Shown in pieces: positions 7,472 through 13,986 of a stretch of DNA of 14,539 nt. A program made the translations under genes and the position numbers. This DNA is from an uncultured Candidatus Saccharibacteria bacterium (lineage in GTDB: Bacteria; Patescibacteria; Saccharimonadia; Saccharimonadales; JACDBH01). The notes beneath the pieces were generated by a model. The model was not told the origin of the DNA. It saw only the letters and a list, made by a program, of their open reading frames with translations, and did not search any database. Position 1 is the first letter of the stretch. The number at the start of each line of letters is the position of its first letter. Where the stretch lies: positions 1-14,539 of the forward strand of contig CAMLHD010000021.1 in NCBI GenBank assembly GCA_946479835.1. Direction: 5' to 3'.

Positions 7472-8338
7472 TTAAATGCTTAAAAAAAGGTCGTCTAAAA
7501 GCAGTTTGAGGTTGGGGTTGCTCCTCAGGGATTCCGTCGTCTTGAGCACTGCGGCCTGTCGGTCATGCCAGCTCTTTACAGCCTTGGAATCGGGCGTCTT
7601 GGAAGAAGCCACAAGCGCGGCGTGGCAGATCCGCTGCAGCGCTCCCAATAACATGATTACGCCCGGCTTATCCTTGGCCAGCTCGTCGGTGCGCAGCAAC
7701 CTGTCCTTAGACGGTTCGGACAAAAGCTGTTTGGCCAGATTGACCTGACCGATAAGTGGATGTTCGTCCTGCAAAAGCAGCGCGTTCAATAGACCGGCCT
7801 GGCCCTGCGAAAGAGCATGCGCCCGTCGGACGGCATCCGTCGTACTGCTTGAATAAAAATCGGCGGCTTGCTCATAACCTACCGGCAGCACGGTAATTAC
7901 ATTCACCCTTGAGACAATCGTCGGCAGCAGGCTGTCTGAGCTGGCTGCGGTCAGGATGATCACCGTATCCGCCGGCGGCTCCTCCAGCAGCTTCAAAAGC
8001 GCATTCTGAGCCTCACGGCGCATGCGCTCAGACCGGTTTATGGCTATCGTCCGCCTGATCCTATTCTTTTCTCCCGGTACCTTCAGCTTAAGGAACTGCT
8101 GCAGTGCCCGGATCTCGTCGATGCTTATGGAATCGCCTTCCGGGTCGATAACCAGCACGTATGGATGGGTGTGGATGTTTTCCTGATTTGTTCCTAGGAT
8201 AGACGCGGCCAGGTAGCGGCTGACAGTCCGCTTGCCGCTGCCCGTAGGCCCAGCCAGCAGTATGCCGTGCGGCGGATTGGCAGCAATGACATTCAGCTGT
8301 TTCTTAAGCTTCGGATGCAGAAGCAGCGGTTCAAACAT
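7472..8338 (-). CDS. holB: DNA polymerase III clamp-loader subunit delta' (HolB-like)
   Basis: A 288-residue AAA+ protein of the delta'/DnaX group, which opens and loads the sliding clamp. The start resembles delta' proteins (FEPLLLHPKLKKQL). Walker A is intact, GPTGSGKRT (30-38). AQNALLKLLEEPP (110-122) is the diagnostic clamp-loader segment, followed by sensor-1-like VIILTAAS and LLPTIVSRV. The SRC motif of the family appears as SRV, Arg144 retained and Cys lost. The Walker B position reads AINRSERM, without the acidic pair, so ATP hydrolysis is doubtful, as in many delta' subunits. The zinc-binding cysteines seen in E. coli delta' and DnaX are missing. The ATG overlaps the rluD stop by 8 nt and is preceded by a strong GGGAGGTGAT, showing coupling with rluD. 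Confidence 0.85.
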   Translation of the reverse strand: MFEPLLLHPKLKKQLNVIAANPPHGILLAGPTGSGKRTVSRYLAASILGTNQENIHTHPYVLVIDPEGDSISIDEIRALQQFLKLKVPGEKNRIRRTIAINRSERMRREAQNALLKLLEEPPADTVIILTAASSDSLLPTIVSRVNVITVLPVGYEQAADFYSSSTTDAVRRAHALSQGQAGLLNALLLQDEHPLIGQVNLAKQLLSEPSKDRLLRTDELAKDKPGVIMLLGALQRICHAALVASSKTPDSKAVKSWHDRQAAVLKTTESLRSNPNLKLLLDDLFLSI

Positions 8339-9188
8339 CTATCACCTCCCTGAATTCCTCCGGCAGCGGTGCTGTAAAGACGCTGTGCTCGTTATCCGGC
8401 AAAGTAATTTCCAAGCTGGCGGCATGCAGGAGCAAGCGTTTGAACTCCTTGCCGCCGTAAAGCTCATCACCGACGATCGGATGATGCAGTTCGCTCAAAT
8501 GTACGCGCAGCTGATGGGTCCGCCCGGTCTCGGGAATTAGCTCCAGTAGGCTGTATTTATCATTGGTACTAAGGGTCCTGTAGCGCGTCAAAGCCTGTTT
8601 GCCGTTTTCATAAACGCCGAATTTTTTAGGCACCTTTGGATTACGCATGATCGGCATGTCGATTACGCCTTCATCTGATGGCATTTTGCCCTCGATGACC
8701 GCCATATAAGTCTTCTTAACCTGCCGCTTTGAAAATCGCTGCTGCAGCCAGCTCAAGGCTGCTGGGTTCTTGGCCGTAACCATGACGCCGCTGGTAGCGC
8801 GGTCGAGCCGGTGCACTATGCCCGCCCTTTCGCCTTGCTGACGGGTCTTTTGGCGCACGAAAGAAGCTACGCTGGGCTCATCGAAGTATCTGCCCCTTGC
8901 ATGACTAATAACTCCCGAGGGTTTATCTATAACTATGACGTCTTTATCTTCAAAGATCACCGGTAGTTCAATATCGGCAATTTTAATATCCAATGGGGAC
9001 AGGTCGGCCTTGAGCTTGTCGCCCAGGCGGACTTTGATGCCGGGTTTGGTCAGCTTGCCGTTGAGCCAAACCAGGTCTTTATCGAACAGCTTGGCCAGAG
9101 CGGCGCGCGGAAACTGCGGCAGCTCCTCCGCCAGGAGCTTGTCCGTCCGTTTGCCCACCATCGTTTCGGTGATGCTTATCTGATACAT
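8331..9188 (-). CDS. rluD: RNA pseudouridine synthase, RluA/RluD family
   Basis: 285 residues. An S4-like RNA-binding domain (about 12-60, KRTDKLLAEELPQ to KVRLGDKL) precedes the RluA-type catalytic domain. The catalytic motif GIVHRLDRATSGVMV (123-137) places the catalytic Asp at about 129. ETGRTHQLRVHL and HPIVGDELYGG are further family signatures. These enzymes isomerise uridine in rRNA or tRNA; domain order fits RluD (23S helix 69), but RluC or another member is possible, so the symbol is tentative. The ATG directly follows the trpS stop with no gap and has no clear Shine-Dalgarno sequence, so translation probably depends on ribosomes finishing trpS. Confidence 0.88.
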   Translation of the reverse strand: MYQISITETMVGKRTDKLLAEELPQFPRAALAKLFDKDLVWLNGKLTKPGIKVRLGDKLKADLSPLDIKIADIELPVIFEDKDVIVIDKPSGVISHARGRYFDEPSVASFVRQKTRQQGERAGIVHRLDRATSGVMVTAKNPAALSWLQQRFSKRQVKKTYMAVIEGKMPSDEGVIDMPIMRNPKVPKKFGVYENGKQALTRYRTLSTNDKYSLLELIPETGRTHQLRVHLSELHHPIVGDELYGGKEFKRLLLHAASLEITLPDNEHSVFTAPLPEEFREVIDV

Positions 9189-10232
9189 CTAGCGAAGGCC
9201 GACCGCTTTCTGCACTTTAAGTAGAGTTTGGCCGGCAATTTCGTTCATGGCTGTTTCAGAGGCCTCCAGCTTGGCTTGTATTACGGTGTCGTCTACTTGA
9301 GCCAGTTTGGCCTGTAGATCACTTAGGAAGCCCCTGGCGGCCTCGGATGCGGCCTTCTTAAGCTCGCCATAACTGGATTTGCCTGCCCACTCCTTGTTCA
9401 CCTCTGTTTGGTCACGGTGAGTCAGAAGCGCGAGTATCTGCAGCAGATTAGTTACCCCTGGCTGTTTTTCCCAGTCAAAATTGATATTGCCCTCTGAGTC
9501 GGTGGCGGCACCCATGATCTTCTTGGCGGCCTCTTCCGGATTATCGCCTAAGAAAATCACGCCTTTGCCGGACTCGTCGCTCTTGCTCATCTTCTTGGTG
9601 GGATCCAATAGGTCCTTTATGCGCAGGCCTTGGTCTTTGCCGAAGAATTCATGCTGTTCTTTGACGGCTTTGGGCACGGTAAAAACCGGCTCATGGCCGT
9701 ATTTCTGGGCCATAGCGTTCATGCGCTCAGCGATGTTACGGGCAAACTCCAGATGTTGGGTCTGATCGTCGCCCACGGGCACATATGTAGCATTGTAAAG
9801 CAGGATATCGGCGGCCATAAGTATCGGATAACTGAAGAGGCCAACGCCGATGCGGTCTTCGGCGATCTTGGAGCTCTTGTCCTTGAACTGCGTCATCCGG
9901 CTCATCTCGCCAAAGCCTGTGAAACAGCTCAGGATCCAAGTCAGCTCAGAATGAGCCGGAATATAGCTTTGGCGGTATATATGGATATCCGGGTTGTCCA
10001 AAGGCAGGCCGGCGGCCGCGAACAGGCGCAGATTGTGCCGGATCTGCTCCTGTAGCTTGCCAAGATCGGTCGGGGTCGTAAAGCTGTGCAGGTCGGGCAC
10101 GAACATATTGATCTGATATTGTCCAGACTTGCTGGCGGCCATATCAACCATTGGCAGCATCGCGCCAAAATAATTGCCCAGCGTAAGGTCGTTATTGGCC
10201 CTAATACCGGTTAGGATTACCTCTTTAGCCAT
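9189..10232 (-). CDS. trpS: Tryptophanyl-tRNA synthetase
   Basis: A class Ic aminoacyl-tRNA synthetase of 347 residues charging tRNA-Trp. The HIGH-equivalent is TLGN in DLTLGNYFGAM (15-25); a Thr at the first position also occurs in Bacillus TrpRS (TIGN). The preceding loop reads GIRANND rather than the common G-x-QPSG. GDDQTQHLEFARNIA (154-168) and KKMSKSDES (213-221) complete the signature, and the C-terminal helical anticodon domain is present. It begins a packed set with rluD and holB. No Shine-Dalgarno sequence precedes the ATG; TATACT lies 9 nt upstream. Readthrough from the upstream small gene 42 nt away is also possible. Confidence 0.95.
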   Translation of the reverse strand: MAKEVILTGIRANNDLTLGNYFGAMLPMVDMAASKSGQYQINMFVPDLHSFTTPTDLGKLQEQIRHNLRLFAAAGLPLDNPDIHIYRQSYIPAHSELTWILSCFTGFGEMSRMTQFKDKSSKIAEDRIGVGLFSYPILMAADILLYNATYVPVGDDQTQHLEFARNIAERMNAMAQKYGHEPVFTVPKAVKEQHEFFGKDQGLRIKDLLDPTKKMSKSDESGKGVIFLGDNPEEAAKKIMGAATDSEGNINFDWEKQPGVTNLLQILALLTHRDQTEVNKEWAGKSSYGELKKAASEAARGFLSDLQAKLAQVDDTVIQAKLEASETAMNEIAGQTLLKVQKAVGLR

Positions 10233-10241
10233 GTTGGTTTT

Positions 10242-10247
10242 AGTATA
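10242..10247 (-). promoter_or_regulatory. -10 box before trpS
   Basis: TATACT on the - strand, 9 nt before the trpS ATG, predicting a transcript starting about 2-3 nt before the start codon. No recognisable -35 at 16-18 bp. Confidence 0.4.
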
Positions 10248-10274
10248 CCTTATTCATAGCCATGAGCGCTTGGT

Positions 10275-10565
10275 TTAAAGGTCGACAGTGTAAAGCGTGG
10301 TACCGGCAGTTTTGGTTGGCCTGCCCGGAAGACCCTGCTCTTCCCTGTATTCGCAGATGGGCGTAGTTGTACCGATTTCCGTGCAGTCAATGCACATTCC
10401 AGTGACGCCGCGGCCGCAAGGCAGCCCGCGCCTAAGGTTTACAGCGGTATTAAGCGCCGTTCCTTCCAGGACAGCGGTCGCCTCCGCATCCAAGCCTTCC
10501 GTTAGCTGGTTTACGAGCGGAGCGATGGTCTGCCGCTCATGTTCTATCATTGCCTGGTTTTGCAT
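10275..10565 (-). CDS. Unknown four-cysteine small protein behind an attenuator-like leader
   Basis: 96 residues; I do not recognise the family. The N-terminal half (about 1-45) looks helical and acidic (MIEHERQTIAPLVNQLTEGL). The second half carries four cysteines at 50, 58, 61 and 71, including a CxxC (MCIDC), a spacing that could hold a metal or form disulfides. There is no signal peptide or membrane segment. The protein has no Phe, Trp or Ser and one Lys. The start is secure: TTTAAGGAGAGAAA gives one of the strongest ribosome sites in the window. It lies right after a terminator hairpin inside its own leader, so expression should depend on readthrough or antitermination. trpS follows 42 nt downstream and may share the transcript. 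Confidence 0.65.
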   Translation of the reverse strand: MQNQAMIEHERQTIAPLVNQLTEGLDAEATAVLEGTALNTAVNLRRGLPCGRGVTGMCIDCTEIGTTTPICEYREEQGLPGRPTKTAGTTLYTVDL

Positions 10566-10582
10566 TTTCTCTCCTTAAATTT

Positions 10583-10604
10583 AAAAAACCGCCTCTTGGC
10601 GGTT
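10583..10604 (-). terminator. Terminator hairpin in the leader of the four-cysteine gene
   Basis: On the - strand AACCGCC (10598-10604) pairs with GGCGGTT (10587-10593), a 7-bp stem with a 4-nt AAGA loop, followed by a T-run at 10583-10588. It is a textbook intrinsic terminator placed only 18 nt before the next start codon, so it ends a leader or small RNA rather than a gene. Confidence 0.85.
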
Positions 10605-10650
10605 CCTTCTATGTTCACTCTCGCTCTAAATGCGCACGGAACAAACCGCC
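10598..10650 (-). promoter_or_regulatory. Putative antiterminator hairpin competing with the terminator
   Basis: GGCGGTT (10644-10650) is complementary to AACCGCC (10598-10604), the same 7 bases the terminator needs. Next to it TGTTC (10639-10643) pairs with GAACA (10612-10616), giving 12 bp in total with a 7-nt one-sided bulge (10605-10611). Inside, CGC/GCG can close a 7-nt loop. The antiterminator and terminator cannot form together. Confidence 0.6.
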
Positions 10651-10697
10651 AGGGTGCGGGGGGTAAAGAAAAAGAAGAATTGGCTCAATCTGTTCAC
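10626..10697 (-). CDS. Putative leader peptide with five consecutive Phe codons
   Basis: A 23-codon frame from GTG (10697-10695) to TAG (10628-10626). It begins V/M-NRLSQ, followed by five Phe codons in a row (TTC TTC TTT TTC TTT, 10665-10679), then TPRTLAVCSVRI. The GTG falls at the predicted transcription start of the promoter at 10705-10733, so it would be translated as a leaderless message; no Shine-Dalgarno sequence exists. A ribosome paused on the Phe codons would leave 10639-10650 free for the antiterminator, while one reaching the stop would cover it. The Phe run could also be a chance pyrimidine tract, so confidence is moderate. Confidence 0.4.
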   Translation of the reverse strand: MNRLSQFFFFFTPRTLAVCSVRI

Positions 10698-10716
10698 GGA
10701 GTTTATGCTACTCCGT
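10696..10716. repeat. Inverted repeat flanking the -10 box of the leader promoter
   Basis: ACGGAG and CTCCGT arms (10696-10701 and 10711-10716) are separated by 9 bases that contain the whole -10 hexamer. It may be an operator, or a weak hairpin ending the upstream membrane-protein transcript; no T-run follows. Confidence 0.45.
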
Positions 10717-10733
10717 TAATTTTAGTTTGTCAA
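10705..10733 (-). promoter_or_regulatory. Promoter of the attenuator leader
   Basis: On the - strand a perfect -35 TTGACA (10728-10733), a 17-bp spacer and -10 TAGCAT (10705-10710, four of six consensus bases). Predicted start is about 10697-10698. The -35 lies inside the last codons of the upstream membrane-protein gene. Confidence 0.7.
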
Positions 10734-10982
10734 AAAGTAGAAGCCGGCCGAAGCCAGGATTGCCGAAGAAAGGCATATGAACAAGTAGCGCGCCGCCAAG
10801 CGGCGGCTGTAGTTCTTGCGGATGATGTAGAGCATAAAGTACAGCGTGCTGAAGCCTATCAAGCCGCAGAATAGCCGGATAACCCAGACGCCGGCATATA
10901 GGAAAAACACCACCCCTAATACGCCAATTATGCTCAGTGGAAAAATCCAATAATCTTCCCTTCTGATAAAGATGATCTTCAT
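10722..10982 (-). CDS. Small membrane protein, three predicted helices, unknown function
   Basis: 86 residues beginning MKIIFIRREDYWIF. Three hydrophobic segments are seen: about 13-31 (FPLSIIGVLGVVFFLYAGV), 34-53 (running into FSTLYFMLYII) and 67-83 (LFICLSSAILASAGFYF). They are linked by basic stretches (RRED, RKNYSRRLAAR), so the loop between helices 2 and 3 is probably cytosolic. There is no signal cleavage site, motif or cysteine pair that points to a function. It sits between the rpsI terminator and the leader promoter and has its own -10 box TATACT 11 nt before the ATG, with no Shine-Dalgarno sequence. The length of the frame and its membrane pattern support a real gene, but I cannot name it. 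Confidence 0.6.
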   Translation of the reverse strand: MKIIFIRREDYWIFPLSIIGVLGVVFFLYAGVWVIRLFCGLIGFSTLYFMLYIIRKNYSRRLAARYLFICLSSAILASAGFYFLTN

Positions 10983-10993
10983 GCTTAAGCTTC

Positions 10994-10999
10994 AGTATA
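10994..10999 (-). promoter_or_regulatory. -10 box before the small membrane protein gene
   Basis: TATACT on the - strand, 11 nt before the ATG and directly after the rpsI terminator. Predicted leader is about 4-5 nt. Confidence 0.45.
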
Positions 11000-11003
11000 T
11001 AAC

Positions 11004-11026
11004 AAAAAAGCGCCCTCTCGGACGCT
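11004..11026 (-). terminator. Intrinsic terminator after rpsI
   Basis: On the - strand AGCGTCC pairs with GGGCGCT (7 bp, one G-U) around a GAGA loop, followed by a run of T at 11004-11009. It ends the ribosomal protein operon 7 nt after the rpsI stop. Confidence 0.85.
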
Positions 11027-11033
11027 CTTTGCT

Positions 11034-11429
11034 CTAACGCTTGGTGAACTGGCGTTGTTTGCGGGCCTTCTTAAGGCCGAATTTCTTGCGCTCGCGCTCG
11101 CGTGGATCGCGGCTAAGAAGATCGGCGTGCTTCAGCGTGCCCTTGAAATCTTCATTCAAGGCTACCAAGGTCTTGGAAATGCCAAGTACAATGGCGTCGA
11201 CCTGTCCGGTCATACCGCCGCCGTTTACTACGACGGATACGTCAAAATCTGACTTATCTATGGTCTTGAAGGGCTTATTGAGTTCGCCCAGCAGGAACTG
11301 AGAGCCAGCCAGATACTCGGCGGCCGGTTTGCCGTTGATGACAATGTTGCCTTTGCCGCCTTGCAATCTAACGCGTGCAGTTGCACTCTTGCGTCGGCCT
11401 AAGGCGTAGAAATACTTATCTTTAGCCAT
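11034..11429 (-). CDS. rpsI: 30S ribosomal protein S9 (uS9)
   Basis: 131 residues, normal length. It opens YFYALGRRKSATARVRLQ, the uS9 signature, contains VNGGGMTGQVDAI and ALVALN-type segments, and ends with the basic tail KKARKQRQFTKR. The C-terminal Lys-Arg contacts P-site tRNA in known ribosomes and is kept here. The ATG overlaps the rplM stop by one base (TAATG), with AAAGGGAAGAA as ribosome site. The rplM-rpsI pair is conserved across bacteria, and the transcript ends just downstream. Confidence 0.97.
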   Translation of the reverse strand: MAKDKYFYALGRRKSATARVRLQGGKGNIVINGKPAAEYLAGSQFLLGELNKPFKTIDKSDFDVSVVVNGGGMTGQVDAIVLGISKTLVALNEDFKGTLKHADLLSRDPRERERKKFGLKKARKQRQFTKR

Positions 11430-11872
11430 TATTTCTTCCCTTTCACACTAATTGCTTCGGGTTTCTGGGCTGCGTGGTTGTGTTCGGCGCCAGCGTATAC
11501 TTTGAGGCGCTTCAAGCGTCCGTCGCGCAGCTTGTTGACGGGCAGCATGCCTCGGATAGCTAGGAACATTGCCTTGGTCGGATCCTTGGCCATTACTTCC
11601 TCGAATGTCAGCTCGGTCAAACCGCCTGGGAAATTGCTGTGGCGGTAGTACATCTTTTTGGTGGTCTTCTTGCCGGTTACGACTGTCTGGGCGGCGTTGA
11701 TGATAACCACGAAGTCTCCTGTATCGATGTGATGCGTGAACATCGGCTTTTCTTTGCCGGTCAGAAGCGTGGCGGCACGGGTAGCGACCCGTCCCAAAGG
11801 TGCCTCTGAAGCATCGATCAGATACCATTTGCGGGTTACGTCAGCCGGTTTGGCGGAGTATGTCTTATTCAT
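11429..11872 (-). CDS. rplM: 50S ribosomal protein L13 (uL13)
   Basis: 147 residues, typical length. Recognised by KWYLIDASEAPLGRVATRAA near the N-terminus, GDFVVIINA (52-60), the KKMYYRHSNFPGG segment and RGMLPVNKLRDGRLKRLKVYAG. An early assembly protein of the large subunit. Its ATG overlaps the rplQ stop by one base (TAATG) and is preceded by GAGGT at good spacing, so it is coupled to rplQ. Joining of rplM-rpsI directly behind the alpha operon is seen in several bacterial groups. Confidence 0.97.
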   Translation of the reverse strand: MNKTYSAKPADVTRKWYLIDASEAPLGRVATRAATLLTGKEKPMFTHHIDTGDFVVIINAAQTVVTGKKTTKKMYYRHSNFPGGLTELTFEEVMAKDPTKAMFLAIRGMLPVNKLRDGRLKRLKVYAGAEHNHAAQKPEAISVKGKK

Positions 11873-12405
11873 TATCGGTTACCTCTTACGCCGGTACGTT
11901 TGGCTACGACTTTGGCGCTTTTGTTGCTGGCAGCTTTGGAGGTGCGGGCTGCCTTGTTGGGCTCTTCACTCTCCTGCTTGTCTGATTCGTGGTGCTGCTT
12001 AGCTTTGGCGCCTGTATTGGCGGCTTTGGCCACCGGTGCGCCCTTAAGCTCATCTACAAAGCTGACGCGGGCCATTTGGGCCTGATCGCCGCGCCGAAGA
12101 TCGGTCTTCTCGATGCGGAGGTGTCCCGAGGTTCTGCCGTTCAGCTTGGGTGCAATTTCATCAACCAGCTTGTGGGCGTTCTCAACGGTGTCCAGGCTGC
12201 TCAAAATTTGACGGCGGTTGTGCAAGCCGCCTTTCTTGGCCTTGGTGATCAGCTTTTCTACGTATGGCACGAGTTCCTTGGCCTTTGGCAAGGTGGTCTC
12301 GATGCTCTCATACTTGATGAGGCTCTCGGCCAAGCCCTTTATCAGGGCTTCGCGCTGGTCTCGTTCGCGGCCGAATTTGCGGCCTTTATATCCGTGGCGA
12401 TGCAT
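11872..12405 (-). CDS. rplQ: 50S ribosomal protein L17 (bL17) with C-terminal extension
   Basis: 177 residues. The first 120 are an ordinary bL17: MHRHGYKGRKFGRERDQREA, then ALIKGLAESLIKYESIETTL and KAKELVPYVEKLIT, ending near MARVSFVDELKG. A tail of roughly 55 residues follows, rich in Ala, Lys, Ser and Glu, with low complexity (AKAANTGAKAKQHHESDKQ) and a basic end. Typical L17 stops near 115-130, so the tail is an extra; it is probably unstructured. The ATG lies 2 nt after the rpoA stop, with GGAG inside the rpoA end as ribosome site. Function in the large subunit near the tunnel exit is known for the family. Confidence 0.95.
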   Translation of the reverse strand: MHRHGYKGRKFGRERDQREALIKGLAESLIKYESIETTLPKAKELVPYVEKLITKAKKGGLHNRRQILSSLDTVENAHKLVDEIAPKLNGRTSGHLRIEKTDLRRGDQAQMARVSFVDELKGAPVAKAANTGAKAKQHHESDKQESEEPNKAARTSKAASNKSAKVVAKRTGVRGNR

Positions 12406-12407
12406 CT

Positions 12408-13346
12408 TTAGAGCTCCAACTCCGCCATCTTTTCCTTGACTTCGTCAAGCGCCTTGCTGCCGAAACCTTTGAGGTCGCGCAGTTCAGCATCGCTTAAGCT
12501 GAACAAATCTTTAAGGGTATGGATCTCATTGTTGATTAAAGCGTTGGTGGTGCGGGCGCTTAGGTTAAGGTCTTCGATAGGGGTCATCAAAGCCGGTGCT
12601 TCGTCGGCGTGGTCGGTTTCTTTAGTACTGGTATCCAGCAGTGGCGCAGGAGCTTCAACGCGGGTTTGGCCGGCCAGTGCGGTGTACTGGTTTACCAAGA
12701 TGGCGTTGGCTTCTTCAAAGGCGTCACGAGGCGTGATCGAACCGTCGGTTTCTACGGTGATGATCAGCTTGTCCAGATCGGTCATCTGGCCGACGCGGGT
12801 GTTCTCAACTTTGTAGCGGACACGCAGTACCGGGCTGAAGATAGCATCCAAGGCAATCGTGTCGCTTGGCTTCTTGGCGGCGGACTCATCGATGGTGCGA
12901 TAGCCGCGGCCGGTCTCGACAATAATATCCATGACAAAGCTGTCTTTGCTGCCGTCGATAGTGGCGATCAGCTGGCCGGGGTTGACTACTTCGACATCGG
13001 CATTAAGCTCAATATCCTTGGCGGTAACGTTGCCCTTGCCTTTTTTGACGATGCGAAGGGTCTGCGGCTCCTGCGAGTAAACGCGGAAACGGATGTTCTT
13101 GAGGTTCAGCATGATGTCCACGACATCTTCTTTGACGCCTGGAACGGTGGTGAACTCATGGCTGACGCCTTCGATCTTGAAAGAAGTGATGGCAGCGCCG
13201 GCGATGCTGGACAGCAGGACGCGGCGGATCGAGTTGCCTAAGGTCATGCCGTAGCCGCTGTGCAGCGGTTCTACCACGAAGGTGCTGGACGATGCGCTAT
13301 GGTCTTCGATTGTGCTGAGGGATGGTGTGTGGATCTGCTTGCTCAT
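12408..13346 (-). CDS. rpoA: RNA polymerase alpha subunit
   Basis: 312 residues, normal length. The N-terminal dimerisation and assembly domain is recognised by VVEPLHSGYGMTLGNSIRRVLLSSIAGAA-type sequence (about 25-53) and by VRVRYKVENTRVGQMTDLDKL-type sequence near 190. After a linker (about 235-258) the C-terminal domain reads LNLSARTTNALINNEI and GFGSKALDEVKEKM. Arg and Asn in SARTTNAL match the DNA-contacting Arg265 and Asn268 of E. coli alpha-CTD, so upstream-element and activator contacts should be possible. The start is supported by TTAGGAGA 8-9 nt upstream. The gene sits between rpsD and rplQ as in the usual alpha operon. Confidence 0.97.
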   Translation of the reverse strand: MSKQIHTPSLSTIEDHSASSSTFVVEPLHSGYGMTLGNSIRRVLLSSIAGAAITSFKIEGVSHEFTTVPGVKEDVVDIMLNLKNIRFRVYSQEPQTLRIVKKGKGNVTAKDIELNADVEVVNPGQLIATIDGSKDSFVMDIIVETGRGYRTIDESAAKKPSDTIALDAIFSPVLRVRYKVENTRVGQMTDLDKLIITVETDGSITPRDAFEEANAILVNQYTALAGQTRVEAPAPLLDTSTKETDHADEAPALMTPIEDLNLSARTTNALINNEIHTLKDLFSLSDAELRDLKGFGSKALDEVKEKMAELEL

Positions 13347-13366
13347 TGTTAAATCTCCTAATGTTT

Positions 13367-13978
13367 CTACCGCGAGTAGTATTCTACGATTAGTTGTTCA
13401 TTTATATCCGGTTCTGCTTCTTCTCGCGTCGGCTCACCGGTTACTTTGATGGAACGCTTCTTCCGATCGACTGTCATCCAACTGTAGCTGGAATTGCCGG
13501 CCGGGCTTAGTTCGTCAAGGTTCTTGAAATAGCTGTTGCCGGCCGAATGCGGACGCAGGGTGATTTCGTCGCCGGCGGTTACTCGGATGGATGGTATGTC
13601 GACGCGGCGGCCGTTCAGCATGAAGTGACCGTGCGTTACTAATTGGCGGGCGCCGGATCGCGAGCTGGCAAAACCGGCCCGGTAAACGGCATTGTCTAGG
13701 CGCTGTTCTAAGAACTTCAGCAATACTTGGCCCGATTGGCCCTGGGAACGGTTGGCTTCAGCCATCAATTTGGAGAACTGACGCTCCAGCAGGCCATAAA
13801 GCCTCTTTACCTTCTGCTTTTCGCGCAGCTGCAAGGAATACTGGCTCGGCTTATTACGGCCCGAGTAGCCAGGCTGCTTGCCAGGCAATGCCGTGCGCTT
13901 TACCAATGCCTTGTGAGCCTTGGGGTGCAGGGCGTAGCCTTCGCGGCGGGATTGTTTGACGATAGATACTTTGCTCAT
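13367..13978 (-). CDS. rpsD: 30S ribosomal protein S4 (uS4), cysteine-free form
   Basis: 203 residues. The N-terminal part starts VSIVKQSRREGYALHPK, where zinc-binding S4 proteins have a CxxC...C cluster; none of those cysteines is present, so this is the zinc-free form. REKQKVKRLYGLLERQF and the S4 RNA-binding domain LEQRLDNAVYRAGFASSRSGARQLVTHGHFMLNGRRV are diagnostic. It ends in a short acidic stretch then IVEYYSR. S4 nucleates assembly of the small subunit body and in several bacteria represses its own operon; no obvious S4 target structure is seen here. Start supported by CTAGGAG 5-6 nt upstream; it lies 8 nt after rpsK. Confidence 0.96.
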   Translation of the reverse strand: MSKVSIVKQSRREGYALHPKAHKALVKRTALPGKQPGYSGRNKPSQYSLQLREKQKVKRLYGLLERQFSKLMAEANRSQGQSGQVLLKFLEQRLDNAVYRAGFASSRSGARQLVTHGHFMLNGRRVDIPSIRVTAGDEITLRPHSAGNSYFKNLDELSPAGNSSYSWMTVDRKKRSIKVTGEPTREEAEPDINEQLIVEYYSR

Positions 13979-13986
13979 GATTGCTC

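Noticed and set aside
9630..10055. 141-codon + strand frame
   Set aside because: Antisense shadow of trpS, without a ribosome site or motif.
10583..10697. T-box riboswitch for trpS
   Set aside because: Terminator/antiterminator exchange and a 7-nt bulge are present, but the bulge is on the opposite side from a T-box, its sequence (TAGAAGG) lacks TGGN, and there is no room for Stem I with a Trp specifier.
10583..10697. SRP RNA, tmRNA or RNase P RNA
   Set aside because: None of the diagnostic core sequences of these RNAs is present; a stand-alone small RNA ending at the terminator remains possible but less specific than attenuation.
10539..10874. 111-codon open frame on the + strand across the leader
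   Set aside because: Runs antisense to the membrane-protein gene and the leader, has no ribosome site at its ATGs and no recognisable motif; the - strand promoter and terminator explain the region better.
12609..13241. 210-codon open frame on the + strand
   Set aside because: Entirely antisense to rpoA, whose protein match is unambiguous; Gly/Val/Asp-rich composition is typical of a mirrored coding frame.
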